A stretch of DNA of 64,000 nucleotides from Rhizorhapis sp036570425 (GTDB taxonomy: Bacteria > Pseudomonadota > Alphaproteobacteria > Sphingomonadales > Sphingomonadaceae). Location of the stretch: positions 1 to 64,000 of the forward strand of contig DATCYF010000003.1 in NCBI GenBank assembly GCA_036570425.1. Reading direction: 5' to 3'. The notes below the pieces were generated by a model. It was given only the letters and a program-made list of their open reading frames with translations, did no database searches and was not told the DNA's origin. Below are positions 7,081 to 16,065 of this stretch, in pieces. The translations under genes were made by a program, and so were the position numbers. Positions within the stretch are counted from its first letter, which is position 1, and each line of letters opens with the position of its first letter.

Positions 7081-8394
7081 TCAAACTCCCGGCTGCTGCT
7101 GCCTTGCAGGACTGAAGCTGCCTTTTATCTTCTTCAGGATATTTTCGAAGAGGTCATCCGCACCGGAGAAGTCGCGCCTTGTGGCTGCGTTTATATATTT
7201 CTCAAGCGTGCGTTGTATGGAGGCCGATCCTTCCACGGGAATGGAGCAATGATCGTTGCTGGTCCGCATCCTGTACCCCGTCAGCGCCTGCGCCATTACT
7301 GACAGAACCGGGTTGTCAATGATTCCCCAGTCCAGACGTATCCAGCTATTGAACATACCTGTACCCCGCCAGGTATGGCCGTAGTGGACCAGACGTTGGA
7401 ATTCCTGCTGCTGGTCCGTAGTCGCCTTCGCCATTACGAGTACCCGTGTGAGCCGGGCCATTATCTGCCGGGCTGGATTTACATCCTCATAATGGATGCC
7501 TGCCGAGGACAGATAGGCAATCAGGGTTTCCACCGCCGCGGCTATTTTGGGAGTGCCCGCGACGAGGCCACGCGAACGGCCCCGTTGACTTTCGACCACG
7601 CCTTGATTTTCAAGGACGCGGATGGCCTGCCGAAGGACATGACGGCTTGTGCCAAGTCGTGCGCAGATTTCCTCTTCGGTGCCTAGCCGGTCATCGAGGA
7701 TCGCCTTGCGCTGGATTTCATCTTCCAGCAATTCCCTTATCTGCAGGGCCAGGCTCCTTTTATGAGCGCGGCCAGCCTGTCCATGATGTTTGCCCCCCCG
7801 CCCTGCCCGCCCCGAAGCAGATGACAGCTCCGCCAAGTCATCGAGGGTCTCGGCAAACAAGCCGACGAATGGGTCTGCCGAAAGGATGCGATCGTTTATG
7901 GCGGACCGCGTTTTCCCGAGCGGATCGTTTACGTCTGCCGCTTGTAACGCGGCCCGCCAATCCGCGAAAAAGCTGGTCAACGCTTCCTCGCCGGATCGGA
8001 CGGCAGCAACGTAGTCGGCTGTCACAGCGAACACGCGTCTTGCTTCATGGAGTTGTGCCGGCGTCACTCGGCTTGCCCGGAAATAATCGATCAGGACCTG
8101 TTTTACCTGAAGGCGGGGCACCGCCATGACCACCAGCCCACCACCCGGTCCCCGGCGCATGCGCGCAACACCCCGGTTTTCCAGCAGCCGGATCGCCTCG
8201 ATCAGCGTACCCCTTCCAAAACCATAGCGACGGACCAATTCAGGCCGATCAGCAAATACCTGGCCGACCGGCCAACCATCGAGGAAAATGTCGCGTTCGA
8301 GTTGACGCGCTGCCATGATCGCGCTTTTTTCCGTGTTTCCGCCGGAAACAAGATCGACATAGATTTTCGGCCAAGGGATGCTAATCGGCGTCAT
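7081..8394 (-). CDS. GntR-family regulator with two DNA-binding domains
   Basis: 437 residues, about twice the usual length of a GntR regulator. Two winged helix-turn-helix domains are visible: residues 24-90 (FADRPELVRRYGFGRGTLIEAIRLLENRGV with RGPGGGLVV as wing) and 213-280 (GTEEEICARLGTSRHVLRQAIRVLENQGVV with RGRSRGLVAG). Each is followed by a helical, FadR-like region, so the protein looks like a tandem duplication of a GntR/FadR unit. It lies just downstream of the first TonB-dependent receptor on the same strand and probably controls the receptor-amidase-hydrolase island. A shared 19-bp motif upstream of both receptors is a candidate binding site. The effector is unknown. Confidence 0.85.
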   Translation of the reverse strand: MTPISIPWPKIYVDLVSGGNTEKSAIMAARQLERDIFLDGWPVGQVFADRPELVRRYGFGRGTLIEAIRLLENRGVARMRRGPGGGLVVMAVPRLQVKQVLIDYFRASRVTPAQLHEARRVFAVTADYVAAVRSGEEALTSFFADWRAALQAADVNDPLGKTRSAINDRILSADPFVGLFAETLDDLAELSSASGRAGRGGKHHGQAGRAHKRSLALQIRELLEDEIQRKAILDDRLGTEEEICARLGTSRHVLRQAIRVLENQGVVESQRGRSRGLVAGTPKIAAAVETLIAYLSSAGIHYEDVNPARQIMARLTRVLVMAKATTDQQQEFQRLVHYGHTWRGTGMFNSWIRLDWGIIDNPVLSVMAQALTGYRMRTSNDHCSIPVEGSASIQRTLEKYINAATRRDFSGADDLFENILKKIKGSFSPARQQQPGV

Positions 8395-8591
8395 GTTCGT
8401 GCCCCTCCTTGCGGATCAGGCCGTTCCGGATTTTTGTCGTTGTACCGGTATGGTGACTCTGATCCTTGTACAGAGATTGTCCTAGCTGACGTAAATACGC
8501 AACAGCTTCCACTACAACCGACCGCTCTTTCCGCATCGTCGTCTGTGCGAGGAAACGGCCAGAACAAATTGCCTCTGCATTACCATCCCTT

Positions 8592-10844
8592 TCAGAAGTT
8601 GATCGTTAACTCGCCGCCTATCAGTCGGGGTTCGCTATAGGTGTAGGCCAGCGTACCAAAACTGCTGAGCTGATTAGCGCTGCCGGTGACGTATTTTTTA
8701 TTGGTGACATTGCGCGCATAGGCCGCAAGGCTGAAATTGCTGCCCGCGATGTTGCGCCAATCCATGCGGAGGTCCAGCTTGCCATAGCCATCCACCGTGG
8801 TCCCCCGCTGCGCGATCCCATTGATGCGATTGGCCGGATCGAAAGCAACGCTGCTCTGGTAATAGAAGTTCGCGAGCGCGCTGATGGTGCCCCAGGCTTC
8901 CGGCACCGGCAATGTTATCTTGGGCGTGATCGTCAACTGATGCTTGGGCGCATTGGGAAAGCGGCTGTCACTGAGGTCGGCGCGCTCCAGCCCGGTCGGC
9001 GTGGGGATGAAGTCAATGTAATTCTTATAATTTGTCTTGAGATAGGTATACTGGAAGGACACGTCGAACATGTCCGACGGAGCGACGACGAATTCCACAT
9101 CGACGCCCTTGATGTCTCCCTTCGCGGCGTTGGTCGTGAAGGTCGCGGCAGGAACAGTCGGGAGCAGAACGAGTCGCTGGATGTCCTTGTAGTCGTCGTA
9201 GAACAAGTCAACATTGGCCCTGAGCTTCCAGCCGCCGATCTCCCATCTTGATTTCACGCCGATTTCATAATCGGTGACCGTCTCTGGCCGATAGGCCAGC
9301 AATTCAGGCGTCGAAGCGGCCGGATTGAATCCACCCGCGCGATATCCGCGACGGACTGTGGCATAAAGACTGACATCCGGATCAATCTTGTAAAGAGCGC
9401 TGACGTTCCAGGTAGTGGCCCTGAACGATCCCGATGCCTGGAGAATCGGGCCTGCCGGAAAGCCGCGCACCAGCAGGCTGGTCTGTGACTTGTTGAAGCG
9501 ATGATCCCGCGTTCGCCGGATACCAGCGGTCAGCGAGAGCTGGTCCGTTGCATCGAACGTCACTTCGGCAAATCCCGCTCTCGTCGAAGCATCCGATTCC
9601 GAAAAGCCCCCCGCTGGAACCGAGCCGCCAAGAGCCGCGATATACTGGACCGTCTGTGAAGCCAGCGCGTAAGGCTCGTTCAATTTTTCGTCATAATATC
9701 CAATGACGCCTCTGACGCGGTCGAAATCCGCGCGGAGCTGGACTTCTTCCGTGCGCAGTTTCGTATAGCCCTTGAACGGATTTATGACGTCGAGAATCTG
9801 CAGAGTGGTTCCATCCAGATCGAACCCCCGCGAGATATCGAATTTCCGATAGCTGAAGATGTTCTTGAGCGAGATGTTGTTGGTTATGTTGAGCGTAGTC
9901 GTATTGATCACGCCCTTCGATTTGAAACGAAAGAATAAAGGCGTGCTGGTAGCGAGCTTTCGCACGCCCCGAGCTTGCTGCTGGTTGAGCAACATCGCCA
10001 TTTGCCCGGCGAGGGGGTGCGTTGACGTAAAATCGCTGAAGATTTGAGCGTTACCGTTCTCGTCGATGTCGGTATTTTCATAGATCGTATAATTTTCCAA
10101 CGCTTCGATGGGCCGGAGCAGGAGGCTTACGCGGAAGGAATCCTTGTGCTCTCCATTGACGCGTTCGTCGAAAGCCAGATTCCGGCTGTAGCCCTTGCGC
10201 CGCAGCATTTGACCCGCAAAGCGCACCATGATCTTGTCTGGGATGATAGCCCCGCCCACGCCAAATTCGATGTCGTGGCGATTGTAAGTGCCGAACCGCC
10301 CGGTAATGAAGCCACCGAATTCATTGTCCGGTTGCCTCGGTGAGAACAGGATTGCGCCCCCTGTGGTATTACGGCCGAACAATGTGCCCTGAGGGCCCTT
10401 CAATACCTGAACTCCCTCCAGATCGTAGAACTGAGTCGAAAATTCGGGGACCTCGGCGAAATAAGGGACCACGCCCGGCGCACTTTGCCCGAGCGTGAGG
10501 CCCTGGCCGCGAATCGAGAACTGTATGCTCGTCCCCGACCCACTTACTTGCGCGCTGAGGCCGGGCGCGACGGCCGGGAGGTCAGCGACATTGCGCACAT
10601 TGCGTTCATCGAGGCTTTGTGCATCGATCGCTGTTACGGACAGAGGCACGTCCTGTAGTCGCTCGGCGGTTCTCCGGGCGGTAACAACGATGTCTCCAGT
10701 GGGGTCATGAATTGGGACCGCAGCGCTTGTAATCGCCGTGCCTGCTGGAACCTGAGCGGATGCTGCATCCACTAATGAGGAACAGGCGATCACACCTACG
10801 CCACTCAGAAGCGAAAACTTCAATTTTGCCAAAGCGGCTTTCAT
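8592..10844 (-). CDS. TonB-dependent outer-membrane receptor (first of the hydrolase island)
   Basis: 750 residues from MKAALAKLKF, preceded by GGAGGGG; the frame extends nine codons further without a ribosome site. A signal peptide (about residues 1-31, ending DAASAQ) is followed by a TonB box-like DIVVTARR, a plug domain (DVPLSVTAIDAQSLDE, VQVLKGPQGTLFGRNTTGGAI) and a 22-strand-type barrel ending in Phe (GGELTINF). Receptors of this sphingomonad type import organic substrates such as aromatic compounds or oligomers. It is transcribed away from the amidase gene, and the 309-base intergenic region should hold promoters for both. The GntR gene follows on the same strand. Confidence 0.95.
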   Translation of the reverse strand: MKAALAKLKFSLLSGVGVIACSSLVDAASAQVPAGTAITSAAVPIHDPTGDIVVTARRTAERLQDVPLSVTAIDAQSLDERNVRNVADLPAVAPGLSAQVSGSGTSIQFSIRGQGLTLGQSAPGVVPYFAEVPEFSTQFYDLEGVQVLKGPQGTLFGRNTTGGAILFSPRQPDNEFGGFITGRFGTYNRHDIEFGVGGAIIPDKIMVRFAGQMLRRKGYSRNLAFDERVNGEHKDSFRVSLLLRPIEALENYTIYENTDIDENGNAQIFSDFTSTHPLAGQMAMLLNQQQARGVRKLATSTPLFFRFKSKGVINTTTLNITNNISLKNIFSYRKFDISRGFDLDGTTLQILDVINPFKGYTKLRTEEVQLRADFDRVRGVIGYYDEKLNEPYALASQTVQYIAALGGSVPAGGFSESDASTRAGFAEVTFDATDQLSLTAGIRRTRDHRFNKSQTSLLVRGFPAGPILQASGSFRATTWNVSALYKIDPDVSLYATVRRGYRAGGFNPAASTPELLAYRPETVTDYEIGVKSRWEIGGWKLRANVDLFYDDYKDIQRLVLLPTVPAATFTTNAAKGDIKGVDVEFVVAPSDMFDVSFQYTYLKTNYKNYIDFIPTPTGLERADLSDSRFPNAPKHQLTITPKITLPVPEAWGTISALANFYYQSSVAFDPANRINGIAQRGTTVDGYGKLDLRMDWRNIAGSNFSLAAYARNVTNKKYVTGSANQLSSFGTLAYTYSEPRLIGGELTINF

Positions 10845-11153
10845 ATCCCCTCCTTCGGTGGTCCACCACACTCTGCGGTGCGGGCGGCCGGACTTGAGCC
10901 AAACGAATTCGGTCGGAACGCACCGACGTTATGGCTGATGCCTGGATATCCAGAGGAGCAGTGATAAAATAGGTGCCACAATTCCCTGAGATCGGACCGC
11001 GTCCTGTAGAAAATCGCGACGGCCAGGAGAGTCGAATTCGGACTACTATTTTTCTGCTCTCTCCCATCTATTTTCGGGCAGGCAAAGAAGTGGAGCGGCG
11101 GTTGCTCGCCCTCCCCCCATTACTCGTCTTCTAATTGGACAGGAACTGGATCA
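10845..11153. other. Divergent intergenic region between receptor and amidase
   Basis: No gene here. It carries the outward promoters of the receptor and the amidase. GAATTCGG occurs twice (about 10908 and 11034), and the second copy belongs to the 19-bp element also found upstream of the second receptor. A short GGTGG-T-CCACC palindrome (10857-10867) lies just before the receptor ribosome site. Confidence 0.5.
11034..11052 (+). promoter_or_regulatory. Shared 19-bp element, copy 1
   Basis: GAATTCGGACTACTATTTT occurs here, about 100 bases before the amidase start, and with one mismatch on the minus strand at 20913-20931 upstream of the second receptor. The same 19-mer at two promoters of one island is unlikely by chance and suggests a common operator or promoter element, perhaps for the GntR regulator. 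Confidence 0.6.
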
Positions 11154-12548
11154 ATGGCATTGGCATTAGACGCGCTGACCTGGCTGCCCGCATGGAAAAT
11201 CCGCGAAAAGATCGTTTCCGGCGAGGTTTCGGCGATGGAGGTGACCAAGCATTTTCTGGGTCGGATCGAGACCCTCGACCCGGTGCTTCATGCCTTCCGC
11301 ACCGTGGATTACAAGCGGGCACGGGAACAGGCGAAAAATGCCGATGCAGCCGTCAGGGCCGGCGAGCCATTGGGGCCGCTCCACGGCGTACCGATGGCCG
11401 TCAAGGAGCATATCGCCGTTGAAGGGCTTTCCCTTTGGCCGCTGGGTGATTTTGAGCGGTATACTGCCGAACAGGACTCCATCGCGGTCGAACGCCTGCG
11501 CAAGGCCGGCGCTGTCATTATCGGCAACACGATCCAGGCGGTTGGTCTGGATCCATGGTTCAACACCGATCTGGAAAGCCAGCCGCGCAATCCGTGGAAC
11601 ACCGAACTCGTCCCCGGATCATCGAGCGCGGGCAGCACTGCTGCCGTTGCGGCCGCCATGCTGCCGGCGGCGCTGGGTTCAGACGGCGGCGGTTCCACGC
11701 GCCTGCCTGCCGCGCTGAGCGGCCTGATTGGCGTCCATCCCACCGAAGGCCTGGTTCCGGTGGCCAACTATGATCCGCCGAAACCCGCCTTTACAACCTC
11801 GGTCGGTCCCCTGGCGCGTGACGTACGCGATGCGGCCACCGTCTTGCAGGCCCTCGCCGGGCCGGACGGGCGGGACTTCATTGCTCAGCCCAATGATCCC
11901 GCCGATTATCTTGCCGAACTGGATAGCGGGGTTCAGGACATGCGCTTCGCCTGGACCGACGATTTCGGCTATGCCGACATGTATGCAATGCCTGACTCGC
12001 CCGCGATTATCGCCAAGATAAGAGCCGCCGCTCAAGGGTTCGCTTCGATTGGCGGAAAAGTCGAACAGACCGACGAAGTGTGGGAAGACTTTTTCCCCGG
12101 CTTTATCGCCACGGCATCCGGCATCGGTCACAATTACTCTCGGCACGAACTTCCCAAGCCGCCTATGGCTGAGCTGAAACGGGCGCTGGATTTGCGGGGC
12201 CGCAACTGGGAGCGTTTTCGCCGCCTTCTGAAATCGTTCGACCTTCTGCTGAGCCCCACCATGCAGTTTACGGCAATGACCGTTGCCGATTGGGATGCTG
12301 CCTGGAAGAATCCCGATCGCTGGGAGCCACACTCCAATTTCGCGCCCGTTTATACGTCGCACACCATGATGTTCAACTGGTTGGGATTTCCGGCCATTTC
12401 CGTCCCTTGCGGCTTTCATGAAGGCCTTCCGATCGGCCTGCAAATTGTTGGAATGCCCAACAGCGAAGACAAGATGTTGCGGGCTGCTGCGGCCTTTTTG
12501 AAGGCCTTTCCGCGTAACGAACGTCCGGCCGTTGCGGAGATCGCATGA
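11154..12548 (+). CDS. Amidase-signature family hydrolase
   Basis: 464 residues. The amidase-signature catalytic triad can be placed: Lys84 (PMAVKEHI), cis-Ser157 (PGSSSAGST) and nucleophile Ser181 (GSDGGGSTRLPA); the 24-residue spacing of the two serines is that of the family. These enzymes hydrolyse amide or ester bonds in the cytoplasm; no signal peptide is present. The usual GGSSGGS motif is changed to PGSSSAGS. It is the first gene of a rightward run with two PKD-hydrolases and an MFS transporter, so it probably takes part in breaking down the same imported substrate. The substrate cannot be inferred. Confidence 0.9.
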   Translation: MALALDALTWLPAWKIREKIVSGEVSAMEVTKHFLGRIETLDPVLHAFRTVDYKRAREQAKNADAAVRAGEPLGPLHGVPMAVKEHIAVEGLSLWPLGDFERYTAEQDSIAVERLRKAGAVIIGNTIQAVGLDPWFNTDLESQPRNPWNTELVPGSSSAGSTAAVAAAMLPAALGSDGGGSTRLPAALSGLIGVHPTEGLVPVANYDPPKPAFTTSVGPLARDVRDAATVLQALAGPDGRDFIAQPNDPADYLAELDSGVQDMRFAWTDDFGYADMYAMPDSPAIIAKIRAAAQGFASIGGKVEQTDEVWEDFFPGFIATASGIGHNYSRHELPKPPMAELKRALDLRGRNWERFRRLLKSFDLLLSPTMQFTAMTVADWDAAWKNPDRWEPHSNFAPVYTSHTMMFNWLGFPAISVPCGFHEGLPIGLQIVGMPNSEDKMLRAAAAFLKAFPRNERPAVAEIA

Positions 12549-12586
12549 CTAAACAGGCGTTCTCTGCGCGCACGCAATGACAGATT

Positions 12587-12605
12587 ACCGGCGGCAAGCG
12601 CCGGT
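12587..12605 (+). other. Stem-loop between amidase and first PKD hydrolase
   Basis: ACCGGCG and CGCCGGT pair around GCAAG. No T-run follows, so it is more likely an mRNA processing or stability element than a terminator. Confidence 0.3.
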
Positions 12606-12659
12606 CAAGCGAACTGCCCGGCTGTTTCGGCAGCAGGGGAGCAGAACAGGAGAGATAAG

Positions 12660-14753
12660 TTGGAAATCGGACCAGAAACCCTGGATGTCGCATCCTATGC
12701 GGTGACCGACGGCTATTTCGGCAAACCCTATATTGACCGCGATGAGGAACGAACCGAACCAATCCCTCACCGGAACGTCCATGGCGGTTTCAAGGGGACC
12801 GACACACGTTTCAATTTCTATTTTCCTTCAAAAGAGGAATACCGCAATCGCCTGTTCCAGCCCATGGAAGGCGGACATGCGGGACATGAGAATATTTTTG
12901 GCGAAGGTCCGGTCGCACAGATTTCCGGCGGCCTTGCCATGGCCTTCCGTCTGGGCGGCTATATGGTGGAATCGAATTGCGGCCACATCGGCGATGACAT
13001 TGATCCCAAAGGCGGAAATGATCCCACTCTTTACGGCTATCGCGCCGCAGTGGAATCCGCGCGGTTGTCGCGTCACCTCGCCGCCCAGATTTACGGTGAG
13101 CCGCCCGCAAACGGCTATGTTTATGGCGGCAGCGGCGGCGGTCGCCGGTCCCCCGGTTGCATGGAATATGGTACAGGCGTCTATACCGGCGCACTGCCTT
13201 ACCATAGCGGCGGCAATGTAGAGCCCTATGGCACCAAATCACGCGTTCGCAGTGAACAGCCAGTGCATTTCGGCCTGATGTTCAATGTGCAGCGGCTGCT
13301 CGGTGACAGAATCGGGGCGGTGGTGGACGCGATGCAGCCGGGAGGAAGCGGCGATCCATTTTCCACGCTCTCCCTCCATGAACGCGAGGAACTTTCCAAC
13401 CTTTACCGCTTGGGATTCCCGCGCGGCGATGAATTCATGATCAGCCAGCCCTTTGGCCAGATCTGGCTATGGACATCCATCGCGGACATGCTGATCGAAG
13501 AAGATGCTGATTACTTCTCGGCATTCTGGAGCAAGCCCGGCTACCTCGGTCACGACTCCCCCCAGCTTGTCGAAAAGGATATCATCGACAGCAAGGCAAA
13601 GGTGGTCCGCGTGCTTACCGCCCGGGAACTCCAGGAAAATCCTGCATTCGCTGACCCGGAAATCCAGGCCGCAGCCTATCCTGCGATGTTTATAGCCATG
13701 CTGAATCATACGATGGACTTGCCTATGGCCGTCGAGCTTGAGGGCGTCGAAGGGGGTTATCGTCGGGGCGCGGGTGTTTATATCAAAAGCGGAAAGGCGG
13801 CCGGTCGGCGGCTCTACGCGATGGCCGAGGCCAGAAATATCTTCTTCCTCGATGGCCGGGGCGATGCGAACCTCCTTCGCCTTACCGACGTGGAGCCCGG
13901 CGATGAGGTGCATGTCGACAATCATGCTTTCCTCGCCTTCTGCTATTATTATCGTCATCACATCACGGACGATGCGATCTGCGATTTCCTGCGCGTCGAT
14001 GGACGGCCCATCTATCCGCAGCACGACGTTCCGCTAGCCTCACCGCTGATGGGCGTGCCTTATTGCGGCCAATATGACGGTAAGCTGATGTGGATACATG
14101 CGACGCATGATTCATCATTGTGGCCGCCCCAGGGGCTGTCCTACAAGCGAGCCGTCGATCAGGCGCAGGGGCCAACGGGGGCGGAAGAGAATTTCCGTAT
14201 TCGTTGGACAGAAAATGCCGAACATACGCCACCCATGATGGTGCCCGCGCAACCGAACCGCTCGGCGGCGAACTGGCTTATCACCTTTCAGGGGATCATT
14301 GAGCAGAGCCTGCAGGACCTGATTGATTGGGTGGAAGAGGGCAAGGTGCCAGCCGGCACCAATTTCGCTTTCTCCGATGGAAAAATCAACCTTCCCCCCA
14401 CCGCTGCCGAGCGCGGCGGCATTCAGCCGGTAGTCTCAGTGACGGCAGGCGGTAGCGCGCGTCTGGAGGCGAAGGTTGGGGAAATGGTCGAACTGGAAGT
14501 CCGGACCGAGGTCCCGCCCGGCGCAGGTACGATCATTGCGGTCGAATGGGACTTTGATGGTCAGGGCAAATATCCCTTCGGTCATGAGGTGAGCGGCAAG
14601 GACAGCGCGCTCACTCTATCCACAAGCCATGAATTCGATCAGCCGGGGACATATTTCCCGACAGCGCGCGTCGTTTCCCACAGGGAGGGCGATCTCGATG
14701 CGAAACTGCGGCGGATCGAGAATCTCGCTTCTGCTCGCGTCATCGTGCGCTGA
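12660..14753 (+). CDS. PKD-containing alpha/beta-hydrolase-like protein, copy 1
   Basis: 697 residues from a TTG start, chosen because AGGAGA stands eight bases before it and no ATG lies near; the paralogue at 16066 begins at the same point of the alignment. A serine-elbow motif YGGSGGGRRS (Ser158, GxSxG form) follows a beta-strand-like stretch, as in tannase-like alpha/beta hydrolases; conserved His/Asp stretches include HATHDSSLWPP (480-490) and DNHAFLAFCYYYR (420-432). Residues about 588-680 form a PKD-type beta-sandwich (VEWDFDGQGKY ... HEFDQPGTYFPTARV). There is no signal peptide, so it is probably cytoplasmic, unusual for a PKD protein. The family is unknown to me; an esterase or lyase acting on the imported substrate is the best guess. 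Confidence 0.7.
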   Translation: MEIGPETLDVASYAVTDGYFGKPYIDRDEERTEPIPHRNVHGGFKGTDTRFNFYFPSKEEYRNRLFQPMEGGHAGHENIFGEGPVAQISGGLAMAFRLGGYMVESNCGHIGDDIDPKGGNDPTLYGYRAAVESARLSRHLAAQIYGEPPANGYVYGGSGGGRRSPGCMEYGTGVYTGALPYHSGGNVEPYGTKSRVRSEQPVHFGLMFNVQRLLGDRIGAVVDAMQPGGSGDPFSTLSLHEREELSNLYRLGFPRGDEFMISQPFGQIWLWTSIADMLIEEDADYFSAFWSKPGYLGHDSPQLVEKDIIDSKAKVVRVLTARELQENPAFADPEIQAAAYPAMFIAMLNHTMDLPMAVELEGVEGGYRRGAGVYIKSGKAAGRRLYAMAEARNIFFLDGRGDANLLRLTDVEPGDEVHVDNHAFLAFCYYYRHHITDDAICDFLRVDGRPIYPQHDVPLASPLMGVPYCGQYDGKLMWIHATHDSSLWPPQGLSYKRAVDQAQGPTGAEENFRIRWTENAEHTPPMMVPAQPNRSAANWLITFQGIIEQSLQDLIDWVEEGKVPAGTNFAFSDGKINLPPTAAERGGIQPVVSVTAGGSARLEAKVGEMVELEVRTEVPPGAGTIIAVEWDFDGQGKYPFGHEVSGKDSALTLSTSHEFDQPGTYFPTARVVSHREGDLDAKLRRIENLASARVIVR

Positions 14754-14834
14754 ACGAGGCATATGAAGTTCGGCCGTCGATGTGCCCAACAGTCAACCGG
14801 GCCATCGACGGCAAATTGCGAAAGGAGATCGACT

Positions 14835-16031
14835 GTGCAACGCTGGATCCTCGTCGCCGTCCTTCTTGCCGTACAGGCGCTTTCAATTGGCGCGGTGTCG
14901 TACAGCTTCAGCCTCTGGGTCGATCCGCTCGCGGCTGACTTCGACGTCGAGCGCAAGGCCATTCTGGGCCTGCTGGGTGTATTTGGCATCGCGACCTGCG
15001 CGGCATCCGCGATCTTCGGCCGGTTTCTTGATGCTGGAGCGCCGAGGACGCTCTTGGCAATTGGCGTCCTGGCCCTTGCTGCTGGCTTGATGCTCGTTGC
15101 GGCAGCCCCGACGTTATGGAGCGTCTATCTGATATTTCTTCTCATATTCCCGATTTCGATGGTATTCGCTGGCCAATTGGTCGCGATCAGCCTGATCACT
15201 CGTGCATTTGAAAACAGGCGCGGCCTCGCTTTGGGTATCACGCTCACTGGCGGCTCGATCGGTGGCGCGATCATTCCCAATGTGTGCGCCGCATTGATCG
15301 AAGATCACGGCTGGCGGTACACCAATTTCTATTTTGGCCTGTTCACCCTCGTCGTGCTGCTACCGCTGGTGCTGATCGTCGTGAAGCCCGTCATGGGAGA
15401 AATGCGACCCGCTGCTGCCCAGAAAATGCCCGGTGTGCGGGACATATTCGGAAAGAGCGCGTTCTGGCTTGCTGTTGCCTCTGTCGTCATGCTGATGGCA
15501 GTGTTCGCTGCAATCCAGCCCAACATTGCCCCTTTGGCCGTCGATCTGGCGATACCGGTCCGATCGGCTGCCCTGCTGATCACTACCTTTGCGCTAGCGG
15601 TAGTCGTCGGCCGTATCCTGGGCGGCTATTTGTGCGACAGGATGGGGCTGCGTACGATGTGGCTGGCCATCGTGTGCGTCGAGATTTGCGCTATTGCGCT
15701 GCTTACCCAATCTCCGGGGCTAGCGCGCCTCCATGTCGGGCTGAGCCTTGTCGGTCTCGGCTCGGGAGCATTGGCGCCCCTGCAAGCCACGCTGTTCGCC
15801 CGGATATTCGGCCCAGCCTTTGTCGGGCGGGTCTTGGGCCTGGCCATGCCATTCTTCGCAGTGGTGCCGATCAGCGCGATGCTCGCCGCCTGGGCAAGAG
15901 AAGCGACCGGAAGCTATGATGTGGTTTTCTATGTCGCAATAGTGGCCGTCGGCGCCACAGTTCCTTTCATCCTGCTCCTGAAATCCGAACCCAACGAAAG
16001 ATTGGGACCCACTGCTTCGGCAATATCGTGA
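14835..16031 (+). CDS. MFS transporter
   Basis: 398 residues from a GTG start preceded by AAAGGAG; the frame stays open to 14763 but that part is polar and lacks a ribosome site. About twelve hydrophobic segments can be counted (WILVAVLLAVQALSIGAV, LLAIGVLALAAGLMLVAAAP, LLITTFALAVVVGRILGGYL). The loop GGYLCDRMGLR matches the MFS inter-helix signature (G-x-x-x-D-R-x-G). It is sandwiched between the two paralogous hydrolases with short gaps, so it likely moves the substrate or a hydrolysis product across the inner membrane. The family resembles oxalate/formate- or monocarboxylate-type MFS proteins, but the substrate is unknown. Confidence 0.9.
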   Translation: MQRWILVAVLLAVQALSIGAVSYSFSLWVDPLAADFDVERKAILGLLGVFGIATCAASAIFGRFLDAGAPRTLLAIGVLALAAGLMLVAAAPTLWSVYLIFLLIFPISMVFAGQLVAISLITRAFENRRGLALGITLTGGSIGGAIIPNVCAALIEDHGWRYTNFYFGLFTLVVLLPLVLIVVKPVMGEMRPAAAQKMPGVRDIFGKSAFWLAVASVVMLMAVFAAIQPNIAPLAVDLAIPVRSAALLITTFALAVVVGRILGGYLCDRMGLRTMWLAIVCVEICAIALLTQSPGLARLHVGLSLVGLGSGALAPLQATLFARIFGPAFVGRVLGLAMPFFAVVPISAMLAAWAREATGSYDVVFYVAIVAVGATVPFILLLKSEPNERLGPTASAIS

Positions 16032-16065
16032 TCTGTTACGCAATTCAGCCAGAGAGGATAATGAT

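Noticed and set aside
11679..12443. Minus-strand 254-codon frame
   Set aside because: Antisense to the amidase, which carries the catalytic Lys-Ser-Ser.
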